Assembly (NCBI GenBank): GCA_903929425.1 | Contig: CAIYUO010000028.1 | Location: 1-34,206 of the forward strand | DNA from: an uncultured Bacteroidota bacterium | GTDB taxonomy: Bacteria; Bacteroidota; Bacteroidia; Chitinophagales; Chitinophagaceae | Direction: 5' to 3' | DNA: 34,206 bases | Shown here: positions 6,502 to 17,300 of the stretch, piece after piece | Position numbering within the stretch: position 1 is the stretch's first letter | How the letters are laid out: each line of letters begins with the position of its first letter | The notes under the pieces: generated by a model | The model's database searches: none | What the model saw: the letters and a program-made list of their open reading frames with translations, nothing else | Told to the model about the DNA's origin: nothing | Translations under genes and position numbers: made by a program

Positions 6502-8637
6502 ATGTTAAGATTGAAAAGTATTTGCATATTAGTGGTATTGTTTACTTGCTTTGTTAATCAAGTAAAATCTCAAGACACATTAAGTGGTAGTTATCCAACT
6601 TTGAAACTTTCAAGTGGTACACACGTTGTCAAAAACGTAGTTAGCGTGAAAGGTGAATTTAGCGTTGAGCCCGGAGCTAAAATAGAATTCATTGACCCAG
6701 GTGTTATTGTTTGTGAAGGAGCAGTAAACATTAAGGGTGCCAACAAGAATATTGAATTTATAGGTAAAGCAAAGTACGAAGGCGTTGGTTTAATCATTAA
6801 GGGTGTTGATTCAAGTAATGTTGACATTCAAAATGCAGTATTTAAGAATTTACAATTACCTATATTTTTTGACTTCGCTTGGAAAAGAAATCAAGTAACT
6901 ATTGCTGACAACCATTTTATAAAAAATATTGGTAAGGTATCGGTTATACAGGTTTTAAATACGCCATTTAATTTTAACATGGATTCTAGCTATGTGAACT
7001 TTAAAATTAATGGCAACCTATTTGCAGGAAATAATGCCTCATTATATTTCGAAGACTTAAAAAGTGATCACTTGAATTTTGAAATTGTCAACAACTCATT
7101 TGTTGGTAATAGTATTTATGGATATAAGAATTACAATATTTCAACCAATGTATTATATGGTAGAGCTGATCAAATTTTTTCAAGATTCACTGCTAAAATT
7201 GAAGGCAACAGCTTCGCATACAACTATGTAGTGGATAATATTTCTGACACCATTGTTCATGCTGCCAATTTTGGTGTTTATGGTACAGATCAAACTTTCC
7301 CGTTAAAGAAAAACTTTTTAGGTAGTAATTCGGCCGAAAAAATCAAAAAAACTATTTACGATCAAACACTTAACTATAATGCACCAAAAATTGATTTTGA
7401 GCCATTCTTAAGTCAACCCAACGGCATTAATCCTACACACATTTACAATATCACCAATTTAGATGATTCAGAATTAGTGGATACTTTAAAAATGAAGGAA
7501 CCATTAAAAGGATTTACCGTTACTGCTAATAATGGATTAGACTTTTCAAAAGCAACTTTATTATACAGTTATTTTAATGACGATAGTACTTTAAAAAGAA
7601 CAGATACCTTATTGACATTTGATAAACAACCTAATGGCAATGATTTCAAATTAACCGTTACAAAATCAGCTAATGCTGCTAAAAAAACGGGTTATTTTTT
7701 AGTATCAAACATTCAAGACACCAGAGGAAATTTCGTACCTGACGTTAAAGTTGGATACATAAACTACCAAAATGATTTTAGAAGAAGAAGATTATTGGCT
7801 GATTTGGTTAAAGAAAAGAAAGCTGATGATAGTTTAAGAAAACCACCTAGTCCTATTGATTCTATTAAAAATGTATTCCAAAAGATTGAAGCTCCAATGA
7901 AAAGCAAATTTGAAGTTGGCTTAGCAACAGGTGGTGCTATATTCCTTGGTACAGTAAGTAGTACTAATTTATTCCAGAATCAATTGAATTTGTATAACGC
8001 ATTAAATGTGAATTATACCCTTTATTCAAATTTGAGTGCCGCTTTAACAATTGCTATGTTTAAGCTTTCAAACTCGGATTATAATTCAAGTAATAATGAG
8101 CAAATAGCAAGAGGCATGAGCTTTAGTACTTCTATGATGAGCATATCTCCATCCATTAATTATGACTTTATTGATAATAGGTTATATACGAAAGCAAGAA
8201 GATTCAGACCATCTATTGGCTTAGGTTTTGATATTTTCTCCTTTAAGCCTACAGGAAAATATGGCGGTCAAGAATTTGCATTGCAACCACTTGGAACAGG
8301 TGGCCAATTAATTGATAGTGGTAAAAAGGTATATTCATTATTGTCATTTGGCTATTTCTTGAATGTTAAATTGAAATATCAATTGAACAGATTCAATAGC
8401 GTGGGTGTGCACTTCTCCTACCATAAGAGTTTATCAGACTACTTAGATGACGTTGGTCCAGATGCATATCCTAATGTGACAAAACTTTTAGCAAAACCTG
8501 ATGGTGCGGCTGCAGCTTATTTCTCAAATCCAACCACACAACCTATTAGCCCAGGTCAAGTGAGAGCGAGTCCAAACAGCCCAGCGGATAGTTATATTAA
8601 TTTCGGCATTTTCTATTCAAGAAGATTATTTAAATAA
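6502..8637 (+). CDS. Beta-helix plus outer-membrane beta-barrel protein
   Basis: I chose ATG 6502 (711 residues) over an in-frame TTG at 6490, because it starts the signal peptide directly (MLRLKSICILVVLFTCF..., cut after KSQ at about 24) and leaves a 4-bp gap from the gldM-like stop. Residues about 30-275 show short repeating strands with asparagine turns (IEFIDPGVIVCEGAVNIKG, VTIADNHFIKN, FKINGNLFAGNNA, FEIVNNSFVGNS), typical of a right-handed parallel beta-helix. A middle beta-rich region (about 325-420) leads to a charged linker (DDSLRKPPSPIDSIKN). Residues about 470-711 look like an outer-membrane barrel: alternating hydrophobic strands, starting KFEVGLATGGAIFLG and ending INFGIFYSRRLFK. 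I do not recognise a named family. Its position after gldL/gldM suggests it is the outer-membrane partner of this motor, taking the genomic place of GldK/GldN; this is inference. Confidence 0.75.
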   Translation: MLRLKSICILVVLFTCFVNQVKSQDTLSGSYPTLKLSSGTHVVKNVVSVKGEFSVEPGAKIEFIDPGVIVCEGAVNIKGANKNIEFIGKAKYEGVGLIIKGVDSSNVDIQNAVFKNLQLPIFFDFAWKRNQVTIADNHFIKNIGKVSVIQVLNTPFNFNMDSSYVNFKINGNLFAGNNASLYFEDLKSDHLNFEIVNNSFVGNSIYGYKNYNISTNVLYGRADQIFSRFTAKIEGNSFAYNYVVDNISDTIVHAANFGVYGTDQTFPLKKNFLGSNSAEKIKKTIYDQTLNYNAPKIDFEPFLSQPNGINPTHIYNITNLDDSELVDTLKMKEPLKGFTVTANNGLDFSKATLLYSYFNDDSTLKRTDTLLTFDKQPNGNDFKLTVTKSANAAKKTGYFLVSNIQDTRGNFVPDVKVGYINYQNDFRRRRLLADLVKEKKADDSLRKPPSPIDSIKNVFQKIEAPMKSKFEVGLATGGAIFLGTVSSTNLFQNQLNLYNALNVNYTLYSNLSAALTIAMFKLSNSDYNSSNNEQIARGMSFSTSMMSISPSINYDFIDNRLYTKARRFRPSIGLGFDIFSFKPTGKYGGQEFALQPLGTGGQLIDSGKKVYSLLSFGYFLNVKLKYQLNRFNSVGVHFSYHKSLSDYLDDVGPDAYPNVTKLLAKPDGAAAAYFSNPTTQPISPGQVRASPNSPADSYINFGIFYSRRLFK

Positions 8638-8652
8638 ACTAGGTTTTTTCAT

Positions 8653-9084
8653 ATGAAATATTTTAAATATATACTAACGATTTTTGTTTCTTTTGTAATA
8701 TTTTCTTGCGCAAAAGAAACCATTATTTCTGATGCTGATTTTCAAAAGAATCTGTTAGCGGGTACCGGTAATTATCAAAATACTTTGCACGTTTGGAAGC
8801 TTGATTCTTTAACTATTTCTGGTAAAGCTGAGCCATTATCTAAAATTCAAAAGTCATATACCAAAACCTTTAATAGACTAGGATCATACATAGATTCAGA
8901 TGGATATGCGGGTACTTGGGAACTTAGCACTGCTAACAAATTAGATATAACCACTATAAATAGTGTTACCAATGTTAAAACAAAGACTAGTTTTGATGTA
9001 GTAGTTTTGAATGCTGCTCAATTACAATTAAAAATCACAGGTACCAAAGGGGTATATCAGTACTTTTTTATAATTGCTAACTAA
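8653..9084 (+). CDS. Small lipoprotein, lipocalin-like, unknown function
   Basis: This 143-residue protein has a lipoprotein signal peptide (MKYFKYILTIFVSFVIFSC, lipobox VIFSC, lipidated C19). The mature part is beta-rich: NTLHVWKLDSLTISGK, GYAGTWELSTANKLDI, TKTSFDVVVLNAAQLQLKI, ending TKGVYQYFFIIAN. The W-x-L opening and GTWELS strand resemble small lipocalin-like lipoproteins of Bacteroidota, but the match is too weak to name a family. It begins 15 bp after the barrel gene and ends the motor-like module. An envelope-associated accessory role, for instance holding the barrel or GldM-like protein, fits its position but is unproven. Confidence 0.7.
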   Translation: MKYFKYILTIFVSFVIFSCAKETIISDADFQKNLLAGTGNYQNTLHVWKLDSLTISGKAEPLSKIQKSYTKTFNRLGSYIDSDGYAGTWELSTANKLDITTINSVTNVKTKTSFDVVVLNAAQLQLKITGTKGVYQYFFIIAN

Positions 9085-9137
9085 TAGAAAGAAATTTACT
9101 AACATTACTTATATTTATTTTAAAATGTAGTTTAGTT

Positions 9138-10217
9138 ATGGATTTAGTGAAGTCACTATATTTTGCTGTTTTCTTTTTCTCTGTAATTGTATTTGTTGAT
9201 TTAATAATTAAATTCAAGCGACCATTATTACTGAAGGCTTGCTTCACAACACTGGTTATTTCAATTGGTGTTACATCCTTTATATATAGTCAAAATGCTC
9301 ACCCCATTGAGTTTTTCTTTTACATCATATTAATGAAAGCGTTGGTTGCTTCGGCTTTTTTAAATATTTTCTCAATTCTTTATTTTCCGAAATTTCAACC
9401 TTTGGTTATATCACTTTCCATTGCATTAATCGGCTTTACTTTATTTTCTCTTTATTATAATTTCACGTTTAACCCTGCCTATTTATCTCAATTAAGAGGT
9501 CAAACTCTTGTAATTGTAAGAGATGAGGGACTTAATGTGCCTTTTATATTAAAATTTATCAGATTTATTTTGATACTTAGTTTTTTTGCTACCATGATTT
9601 ATTTTTTATATATGATGATTGCTAAGTTCAATTTAAATAATATATACTTTGCTAAAATTAAAAGATGGTCGGTTTTTATTACCATTTTAAGTGTAAGTAT
9701 TATGATTTTATATTTACCAATCCCCATTTTTAAAAATAATGATCAAATTGGACACTTTATTAGCATATACATTTATTTATATATAATGCTTCTAGTGTTT
9801 TATCGTCCTAATTTCTTAAATAGATCGGCCCTAAGAATTTCATTAGGGGAGAGTTTTAATAAAGAAACTGATTTTGCCATTAGTGAACTTGATTTTATCA
9901 ACGAATTTTATACAAAACTGTACTTTACAAATAACGAGGCCTCCTTGGAGCATTTAGCCAAAATCTTAAAAATTGGTAGCAACGACCTATATAAATTTGT
10001 TTATTATAAGTATTCAATGACTTTCAGTGACTTGGTCAATAAAAACAGGGTGGACTATTTTATAGATATTATTCATAATCCTAAGTACCTAAACTATACA
10101 ATTGACGCCTTAGCCAAGGAAGTAGGTTTTTCTTCCAGGCAGCATTTATACAAACCTTTCAAGAAATTCCATGGTGGGAACCCATCTGACATTGTGGATG
10201 CGGTTATTTCCAAGTAG
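9138..10217 (+). CDS. Membrane-bound AraC-type transcriptional regulator
   Basis: The protein has 359 residues. Residues 1 to about 230 hold six or seven hydrophobic helices (LYFAVFFFSVIVFVDLII, FFFYIILMKALVASAFLNIF, LVISLSIALIGFTLFSLYY, FILILSFFATMIYFLYMMIA, WSVFITILSVSIMILYL, FISIYIYLYIMLLVFY). The C-terminal about 100 residues form a two-helix-turn-helix AraC domain: LEHLAKILKIGSNDLYKFV, then TIDALAKEVGFSSRQHLY followed by PFKKFHGGNPSDI, the AraC signature. Such proteins link an envelope or small-molecule signal to DNA binding at the membrane. It lies 53 bp after the lipoprotein gene and just before the surface operon, so it may control either or both. ATG 9138 gives the hydrophobic N-terminus at once. 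The ligand is unknown. Confidence 0.88.
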   Translation: MDLVKSLYFAVFFFSVIVFVDLIIKFKRPLLLKACFTTLVISIGVTSFIYSQNAHPIEFFFYIILMKALVASAFLNIFSILYFPKFQPLVISLSIALIGFTLFSLYYNFTFNPAYLSQLRGQTLVIVRDEGLNVPFILKFIRFILILSFFATMIYFLYMMIAKFNLNNIYFAKIKRWSVFITILSVSIMILYLPIPIFKNNDQIGHFISIYIYLYIMLLVFYRPNFLNRSALRISLGESFNKETDFAISELDFINEFYTKLYFTNNEASLEHLAKILKIGSNDLYKFVYYKYSMTFSDLVNKNRVDYFIDIIHNPKYLNYTIDALAKEVGFSSRQHLYKPFKKFHGGNPSDIVDAVISK

Positions 10218-10271
10218 TCAATTTTTATTTCACCAGTCTTTTTTAGCCTAATTTCACCTTTTATTATCTAT

Positions 10272-10300
10272 TTATTATATTATATCATAAAGTATAATAA
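10272..10300. promoter_or_regulatory. AT-rich dyad in the 198-bp gap before the surface operon
   Basis: TTATTATA (10272-10279) and TATAATAA (10293-10300) are inverted complements with a 13-bp spacer, roughly 115 bp upstream of the start at 10416. This gap is the most likely place for the promoter of the downstream operon. No full TAnnTTTG box was found here; the nearest is TAGAATTTG near 10344. In DNA this AT-rich the dyad may be chance. Confidence 0.15.
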
Positions 10301-10415
10301 TCAGATAATCAGTGTCTCACATTATTATTCAATGAAATGACTATTTTTTCTGTTAGAATTTGTTCTCTTAATTGTTTTATTTAAACTTAGAGCATATTTT
10401 AATATCCTATTGAAC

Positions 10416-10808
10416 ATGAGTCTGGCCTTTTATTTTAAACAATTTTTTATCCAAAATTTCTTGAATAAGGAATCAAGAAATAAGTATTTGTTTGATCATC
10501 ATTTTTTTGTGAATCAGTATTATTTACACAAATCTGCATCCATAGAAAATATATCAAAAATATTAAATATAAGTGTTGATGAAGTGAATGAAATCACTTT
10601 AAAACATTATGAATCAAAATTTGAAACGCTCTGTAATAAATATAAAATGCAACATTTTTGGAATGAATTCAACAACCCATTAAATGCTGAATTACCAGTT
10701 GATTCTATTATTAAAAGTGCCGGTTTTAATTCAAATGTTGATTTTTCGGAATCTATCTTAAAACACAAAGAAGAAAGTAAATACATATTAGAAAAACATT
10801 TCACGTGA
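10416..10808 (+). CDS. Stand-alone degenerate AraC-type DNA-binding domain protein
   Basis: I chose ATG 10416 (130 residues) over an in-frame TTG two codons upstream. The sequence aligns with the DNA-binding end of the preceding AraC regulator: FVNQYYLHKSASIENISKILNISVDEVNEI corresponds to FINEFYTKLYFTNNEASLEHLAKILKIGSNDLYKF, and PVDSIIKSAGFNSNVDFSES corresponds to TIDALAKEVGFSSRQHLYKP. It has no membrane helices and has lost the conserved FKK...G..PS end of AraC domains, so it may bind DNA weakly, act through partner proteins or be a decaying duplicate. Its stop overlaps the next gene's GTG start by four bases (GTGA at 10805-10808), so it is translationally coupled to the surface operon. It is a candidate local regulator or antagonist of the 9138 protein. 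Confidence 0.7.
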   Translation: MSLAFYFKQFFIQNFLNKESRNKYLFDHHFFVNQYYLHKSASIENISKILNISVDEVNEITLKHYESKFETLCNKYKMQHFWNEFNNPLNAELPVDSIIKSAGFNSNVDFSESILKHKEESKYILEKHFT

Positions 10809-11302
10809 AAACATTAACAACTATCTTATTCGCTTTTATTTGTATTTGTGCTAAGTCACAGATTAATATTAGCTATTCCCTTGGAAGTATTGGTGGTAAT
10901 ATGAAAACTAGCACATATAGCAATCCCATTTTAATTAATGGTGAAAATTGTATAAAAGTTACCAATAGCATTTCAAAATTCACCCCAAGTAACAAAGGTG
11001 ATTTTTACTCGACCTGTTCGGTAAATATAGATTTCAATAAAATACAGATTCTATTAGCCCTTGCTCCAAACCCGGTTAACACATATACTGTTATGAGGGC
11101 AAATGGTAAAGTGCCAAATGATGCAAAGTTTAAAGTGATGATTTTTAACAATACTGGACAACCTGTTTATGCAACTGAAGCTACACAACAACAACTTTTG
11201 ACTGGGTTTAAAATGAACTTAGCCAATATTGTGACTGGCATTTACTTTGTTCAAGTGAGTTCAAGCAGTGTTTTGGAAACCATCAAATTCTTAAAAAATT
11301 AA
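10805..11302 (+). CDS. Secreted small protein with type IX secretion sorting domain
   Basis: The protein has 165 residues. It starts at GTG 10805, inside a GTGA overlap with the previous stop; this start gives an immediate signal peptide (MKTLTTILFAFICICAKSQ, cut after about residue 19). Residues about 20-85 are a short region without a recognised domain. Residues about 86-165 form a T9SS type A sorting domain: LAPNPVNTYTVM, FKVMIFNNTGQPVYATEA, FKMNLANIVTGIYFVQVSS and the end ETIKFLKN. The protein should cross the inner membrane by Sec and be exported and attached by T9SS. It therefore implies a working T9SS in this organism. With so little mature sequence it may be a small surface cap or anchor for its operon. 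Its exact role is unknown. Confidence 0.85.
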   Translation: MKTLTTILFAFICICAKSQINISYSLGSIGGNMKTSTYSNPILINGENCIKVTNSISKFTPSNKGDFYSTCSVNIDFNKIQILLALAPNPVNTYTVMRANGKVPNDAKFKVMIFNNTGQPVYATEATQQQLLTGFKMNLANIVTGIYFVQVSSSSVLETIKFLKN

Positions 11303-11315
11303 TAAAAACATTTAC

Positions 11316-14300
11316 ATGTTTAAATATTTAAGTTCCTTATTAATCATTGTAGGAATTAGCTTCTCGCTTTTTTCTTCAGCTCAAACAGCTACTTTGCCTG
11401 ATGGTGTATTATTCCAAGCAGTTGCAAGGGATGCCAATGGTAATGCTGCGGTTGCAAGAGCGGTATATGCTAAAGTTTCTATTTTAAAAGGAAGCGCATC
11501 TGGAAGTTCGGTTTATGCTGAAAGCTTTCAAGTTACTTCGTCCGATGCAGGTATTTTTACACTTGTAATTGGAAAAGGTACAAGAACCTCAGGTGCTGCA
11601 AATTTAATGGCAATTGATTGGGGATCAAGCACTTATTATATAAATATTCAATTAGCCATAGCTCCTACCTTACCAGATCCGAATTGGTCTCCAACCAATG
11701 AATATGTTGATTTAGGAACCTCGCAATTTTGGAATGTACCTTACGCCTATATTGCTGCTAGGTCATTAGTTGCTGACTCAGCAACAACAATTTCATCTAT
11801 TTTACCTAGTACAAAAGGGGGAACTGGCATAAATAATAACGGTAAGACAATTACCATTGCAAATAATTTAATTACTAAAGGTATTGGTGATTTAACTATT
11901 ACAACTACTGCTACTAGTAATGTAACTTTCCCAACTTCGGGAACCTTGGCTACGCTTGCAGGTGCTGAAACACTTACTAATAAAACCATTACTTCACCAA
12001 CTATCATTGGCCGTCCTGTTACCATTACTCAGGATACTGCTACTGCTGATAGTACCATAGCAACTACTTTATATGTTTCTCAAAAAGTTGGGGCATTAGC
12101 ATTAGCGACAGGTGCAACTTCGGGAGCAAAATTAAATTTATCGGACACTTCGGCGATGTTGTCAAGCAGAATTGCTAGAGATACGGTGTCATTATCCAAT
12201 AGAATAAATTTAAAAGCGGATAAATTAAATGCTAAAATTGATTCAAGTTTATATGTAACAGGAAAGGCTACGGTAACGGATTCATTAATTGCGAAAGCTA
12301 ATGCTAAAGTTGCTGGCAATTTTAACGTGACAGGAAAAACTACCATTACAGATTCATTAGTTGCTAAAGCTAATGCTAGTGTGGCAGGGAATATTAACGT
12401 AACAGGAAAGGCTACAGTTACAGATTCATTAATTGCGAAAGGAAATGCTAGCGTGGCGGGGAATATAAATGTAATAGGAAAGGCTACAGTTACAGATTCA
12501 TTAATTGCGAAATCGAGTGTAAGGATAGATTCAAGTTTATCAGTACTAGGAAAAGTAACAATTAAGGATTCCTTATTAGCAAAGGCGAATGTTTTATTTG
12601 ATTCTAATTTATTTGTAAGAGGAAATTTAAGATTAGGCGGTAGATTATTATTAGATTCAGGATTAAAATTTAATGACTCATTAGTTGTTACCAGAGGAGC
12701 AAGGATTGATTCAAGTTTATTAGTAAAAGGAAAAATAATTGTTTATGATTCTTTAGTTGCAAAAGCAAATGCTAGTGTGGTAGGAAATTTAGGAGTAACA
12801 GGAAAAGCAATAATTACAGATTCATTAGTTGCGAAAGCTAATGCAAGTGTGGTAGGGAATTTATTTGTAAAAGGAATAAATATACTTTCTAAATCAAATT
12901 CAGATTCATTATTATTTGTAAATAGATTGGTAACTGATTCAACAGTACTTGCTGGAAAATCAAGAGCAGACTCGACCTTACTTGCAGATAGAATTAATGC
13001 ATTAGGAACTACAGTTACTGGTCAGATACAAGATGCGGTTTCAAATTCAAGTGGGGATTTAAATGCTGCATTAAATGCAGAAATTGGTCGAGCAATGGGA
13101 GCGGAAGCACTAAAGCTAAATAAAACAGACACTGCAGCAATGCTTAGTGTTTATAGATTATCCATGATTGATAAGGACAATTATAAGGTTACTAATAATG
13201 CAGCTCTTTTAACAGAAACAAACAGAGCGACTGCTGCTGAAGGAGTATTGACTACAAATATAGCTTCAACAAATTCGAGTTTAACAGCAGAAGTTGGTAG
13301 AGCAACTGCGGAGGAAGCACTAAAGCTAAATAAAACAGACACTGCAGCAATGCTTAATGTTTATAGATTATCCATGATAGATAAGGATAATTATAAGGTC
13401 ACTAATAATGCAGCTCTTTTAACAGAAACAAACAGAGCGACTGCTGCTGAAGGAGTTTTAACTTCTAGTGTTGCTTCAACAAATTCGAGTTTGACTGCTG
13501 AGTTTAACAGAGCGACTGCTGCAGAAGGAGTTTTAACTTCTAGTATTGCTTCAACCAATGCGAGCTTAACTGCGGAGGTCAACAGAGCGACTGCTGCTGA
13601 AGGAGTTTTAACTACAAGTATTGCTTCTACAAATTCGAGTTTAACTGCGGAGGTTAACAGAGCAATTTTAGCAGAAAATAATCTTCAAAATAATATTACT
13701 TCAAATACAAATAGTATAACTGCAAACACTGCTAGTATTGCTTTAAGAGCAACTATTGCTTCACCTGCATTAACTGGCATTCCAACTGCACCAACTGCAA
13801 CCGCAGGAGATAATTCTACACAAATTGCAACTACTGCATTTGTAAGTTCAGCAACAGCAGCTGCAACACCTGATGCAACGATTACTCAAAAAGGAAAATT
13901 ACAATTGGCTGGTGATTTAGGCGGAACTGCTGGAGCTCCGGTAGTAAATAGTATAGGTGGTGTAAGTTCAGCAACTATTGCAACTTTACCAACAACAGTA
14001 GCTACCCATACAGCAAGCATTACTGCAAATACAACTAACATCGCTGCGAATACCTCAAGTATTACTTCGAATACAAATAATATTGCAGCAAACACTGCTA
14101 GTATCACTGCTGAAAATACAAGAGCAACTGCCGCTGAAACTCAATTAAGTTCAGATCTTGCTGCACTTAAATCAAAAGAAAGTATTGATTCTGGTTCCTT
14201 AATGATTTTAATAAATGCAAATACTTCAAACATTAGCACTAATTTATTAAAGCAACAAACTGACTCCTTAACGCTTGCAACTAAAATTTCAGCTGATTCA

Positions 14301-17300
14301 AGTTTATTAAAAAACTTAATTAACGTTAATACAAGTGATATCACTGTACATACCTCTCAAATTTCAAACAACACTGCTAATATTGTTCAGAATTCCACTG
14401 ATATTACTGCGAATACTTTGGCTATTAATAATAGGGTTCAGTATACCGATATGCCAGCTGCTTTACTTCCTTATTTAAAAACAGACGATACATTAAGTAT
14501 GTTGGCTGTTTATAAAGCGGCTATGATTGATAATAATGCAAAAGTTGCTTCATTGATTGCTGACACTGCAACATTAATTACAAGATTTGGTTATAAAGAA
14601 GATGCTGCAAATAAAAGTACGGATGTAAGTGGAGACGGTACTTCGGATACTAAATATCCTTCGGTTAAAGCTGTTAAAGATTTTGTTGATAATGCTATCA
14701 CGCAATCAACACCTGATGCAACCACAACTGTAAAAGGTAAAATTAAATTGTCTGGTGACTTAACAGGAATTGCAGCTGCACCAACTGTTAATAGTGTAGG
14801 AGGTTCAAGCTCAACAACTATACATGCTGCTGAACAATTAGCCAATGCAGCAACGGATGCTAATACCAATGATGCCATTGTAAAAAGAGACAATAATGGA
14901 GGCTTTAGCGCTGGAAATATTACTGCTTCCATAACGGGTAATGTTACAGGTAATTTAACTGGAAATGCATCTACTGCAACCACTTTAGCAGGAGCAAGAT
15001 CTATTTATGGTAATTCATTTGATGGAAGTGCAGACTTATCTCAAGTGATTGCGCCAAATTATGGCGGAACAGGAGTGGATAACGGAACTAAAACAATTAC
15101 ATTAGGTGGAAATATTTTAACAGCAAATAGTTTTACGACTGCTGGAAATTATAGTACTACTTTAAATAGCGTAGGCGTAACAAATATTACCTTACCTACT
15201 TCAGGAACTATTGCTACTTTAGCAGGAACTGAGACCATGACGAATAAATCATTAGTGAGTCCTTCATTAACTGGTTTACCAACTGCACCTACTGCTTCCT
15301 TAGGAACACAAAACAATCAAATTGCTACAACAGCATTTGTTGCATCATTTGTTACCAATGCTTCCGTAGCTGATGCAAGTACAACTATAAAAGGAAAATT
15401 ACAATTAGCGGGTGATTTAACAGGAACGGCCGATTTACCAACTGTGAAATCTTTTGCGGGTGTGAACACCTCCACAATGGCAAATATAAATACAACCATT
15501 GCTGCTGCAACAAGTTCAAACACAAGTAACTCATTAGTAAAAAGAGATGTGACTGGAAATTTCACTGCAGGTATTATTACAGCTAGTTTAAATGGCAATG
15601 CAACTACTGCAACTACTTTAGCTGCCACAAAAAATATTTATGGTAATACATTTGATGGCAGTGCCGATTTAACACAAGCCATTGCCGGAAATTATGGAGG
15701 AACAGGAGTTGACAACGGAAATAAAACAATTACATTAGGTGGAAATATTTTAACTGCAAACAGTTTCACAACAGCTGGAAATTATAGTACTACTTTAACA
15801 AGTACCGGTTTGACTAATGTTACCTTACCAACAACTGGTACGATTGCCACATTAGCGGGTACGGAAACATTCACCAATAAAACAATTGTAGATGTTGCAT
15901 TAACAGGGGTGCCTACTGCACCAACAGCAACTGCAGGAACAAGTACCAATCAAGTGGCAACAACTGCATTTGTAACCAGTGCTACGCCTGATGCATCAAG
16001 TTCAGTAAAAGGAAAAATTCAATTAGCGGGTGATTTATCAGGTAATGCTGCATCGCCTTCGGTTGCGACTGTTGGTGGATCAGCTGCTACAGATATTCAT
16101 ACTGCTGAAATGTTAGCAAATGCTGCAACCAATAATAGTTCAGCGAATACCATTGTAAAAAGAGACGGGACTGGTAATTTTAGTGCAGGAACTATTACTG
16201 CTAACTTAGTGGGTACTTCAACAAATGTGACAGGAATAGTAGCAGGTATAAATGGTGGTACAGGTGTTGCTAATTCAGGTAAGACTATTACTCTAGGTGG
16301 TAATATTAATACTGGCAGAGGATTTACAACAACAGGTACAACAGTTTCAAATGCTTCTGATATCACTTTAAAAACTACGGCAAGCACAAACTTAACTTTA
16401 CCAACTACTGGGGTTTTAGCAACTATAGATGGTTCAGAAAATTTAACGAATAAAACGGTGAATGGCTTAACCTTATCGCCAGCAGCAGTTGGATTCAGCA
16501 TTGCTGGTGGAACTAGTTCAAAAACCATTACACTAATAGACAATGCAACTGTATCAGGAACCAACTCGGGTGATCAAACAATTGAATTAACTGGCGATGT
16601 TACTGGTATTGGAGGTGGATCATTTGCAACTACTTTAGCAAATTCAGGTGTATCGGCTGGTGTTTATGGAGGTGCGACTTCAGTACCTACTATTACAATT
16701 GATGCAAAAGGTAGAATTACAAATGCAGCTAGTACAACTATCACTGGTGTATCTTCAATAGGTTCATTATTAGAAAGCGGAAAAATTATTGTGGGTGATG
16801 TAAGCAATCAAGCAGCTAAAGTGGACATGACCGGTGATGTGACAATAGATAACAGCGGAGCTACAACCATCGGAAATAGTAAAGTAACAACGCAAACAAT
16901 TTTGAATTCCAATGTTACTTATGAAAAAATACAAAATGTTAGTGCAAGTAATAAAATATTAGGACGTGTAAGTGCTGGTGCTGGTAGAGTGGAAGAAATT
17001 GCTACAATAGGTACTGGTAATGTGGTAAGAGCAATCAGCCCAACCTTTACAGGTACACCACAAGTACCTACAGCAGCATATCCTTCCAATGATGGAACCA
17101 TTGCAAGCACACAATATGTTACTACAGCTATAAGTAATATTTCGGGTAATCAAATTACAGGTGTTATTGCTGGTGCAAATGGTGGTACAGGTGTAAACAA
17201 TAGTGGTAAAACAATTACCCTTGGACGAAACTTAACAACTACGGGTACCAATGGAAATTCGAATGCTTCTGATATTACCTTTAAAACGACAGGTGCAACT

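Noticed and set aside
12247-13700. CRISPR array, suggested by regular short repeats
   Set aside because: Repeats are in-frame protein-coding units that drift in sequence, with no unique spacers and no cas genes.
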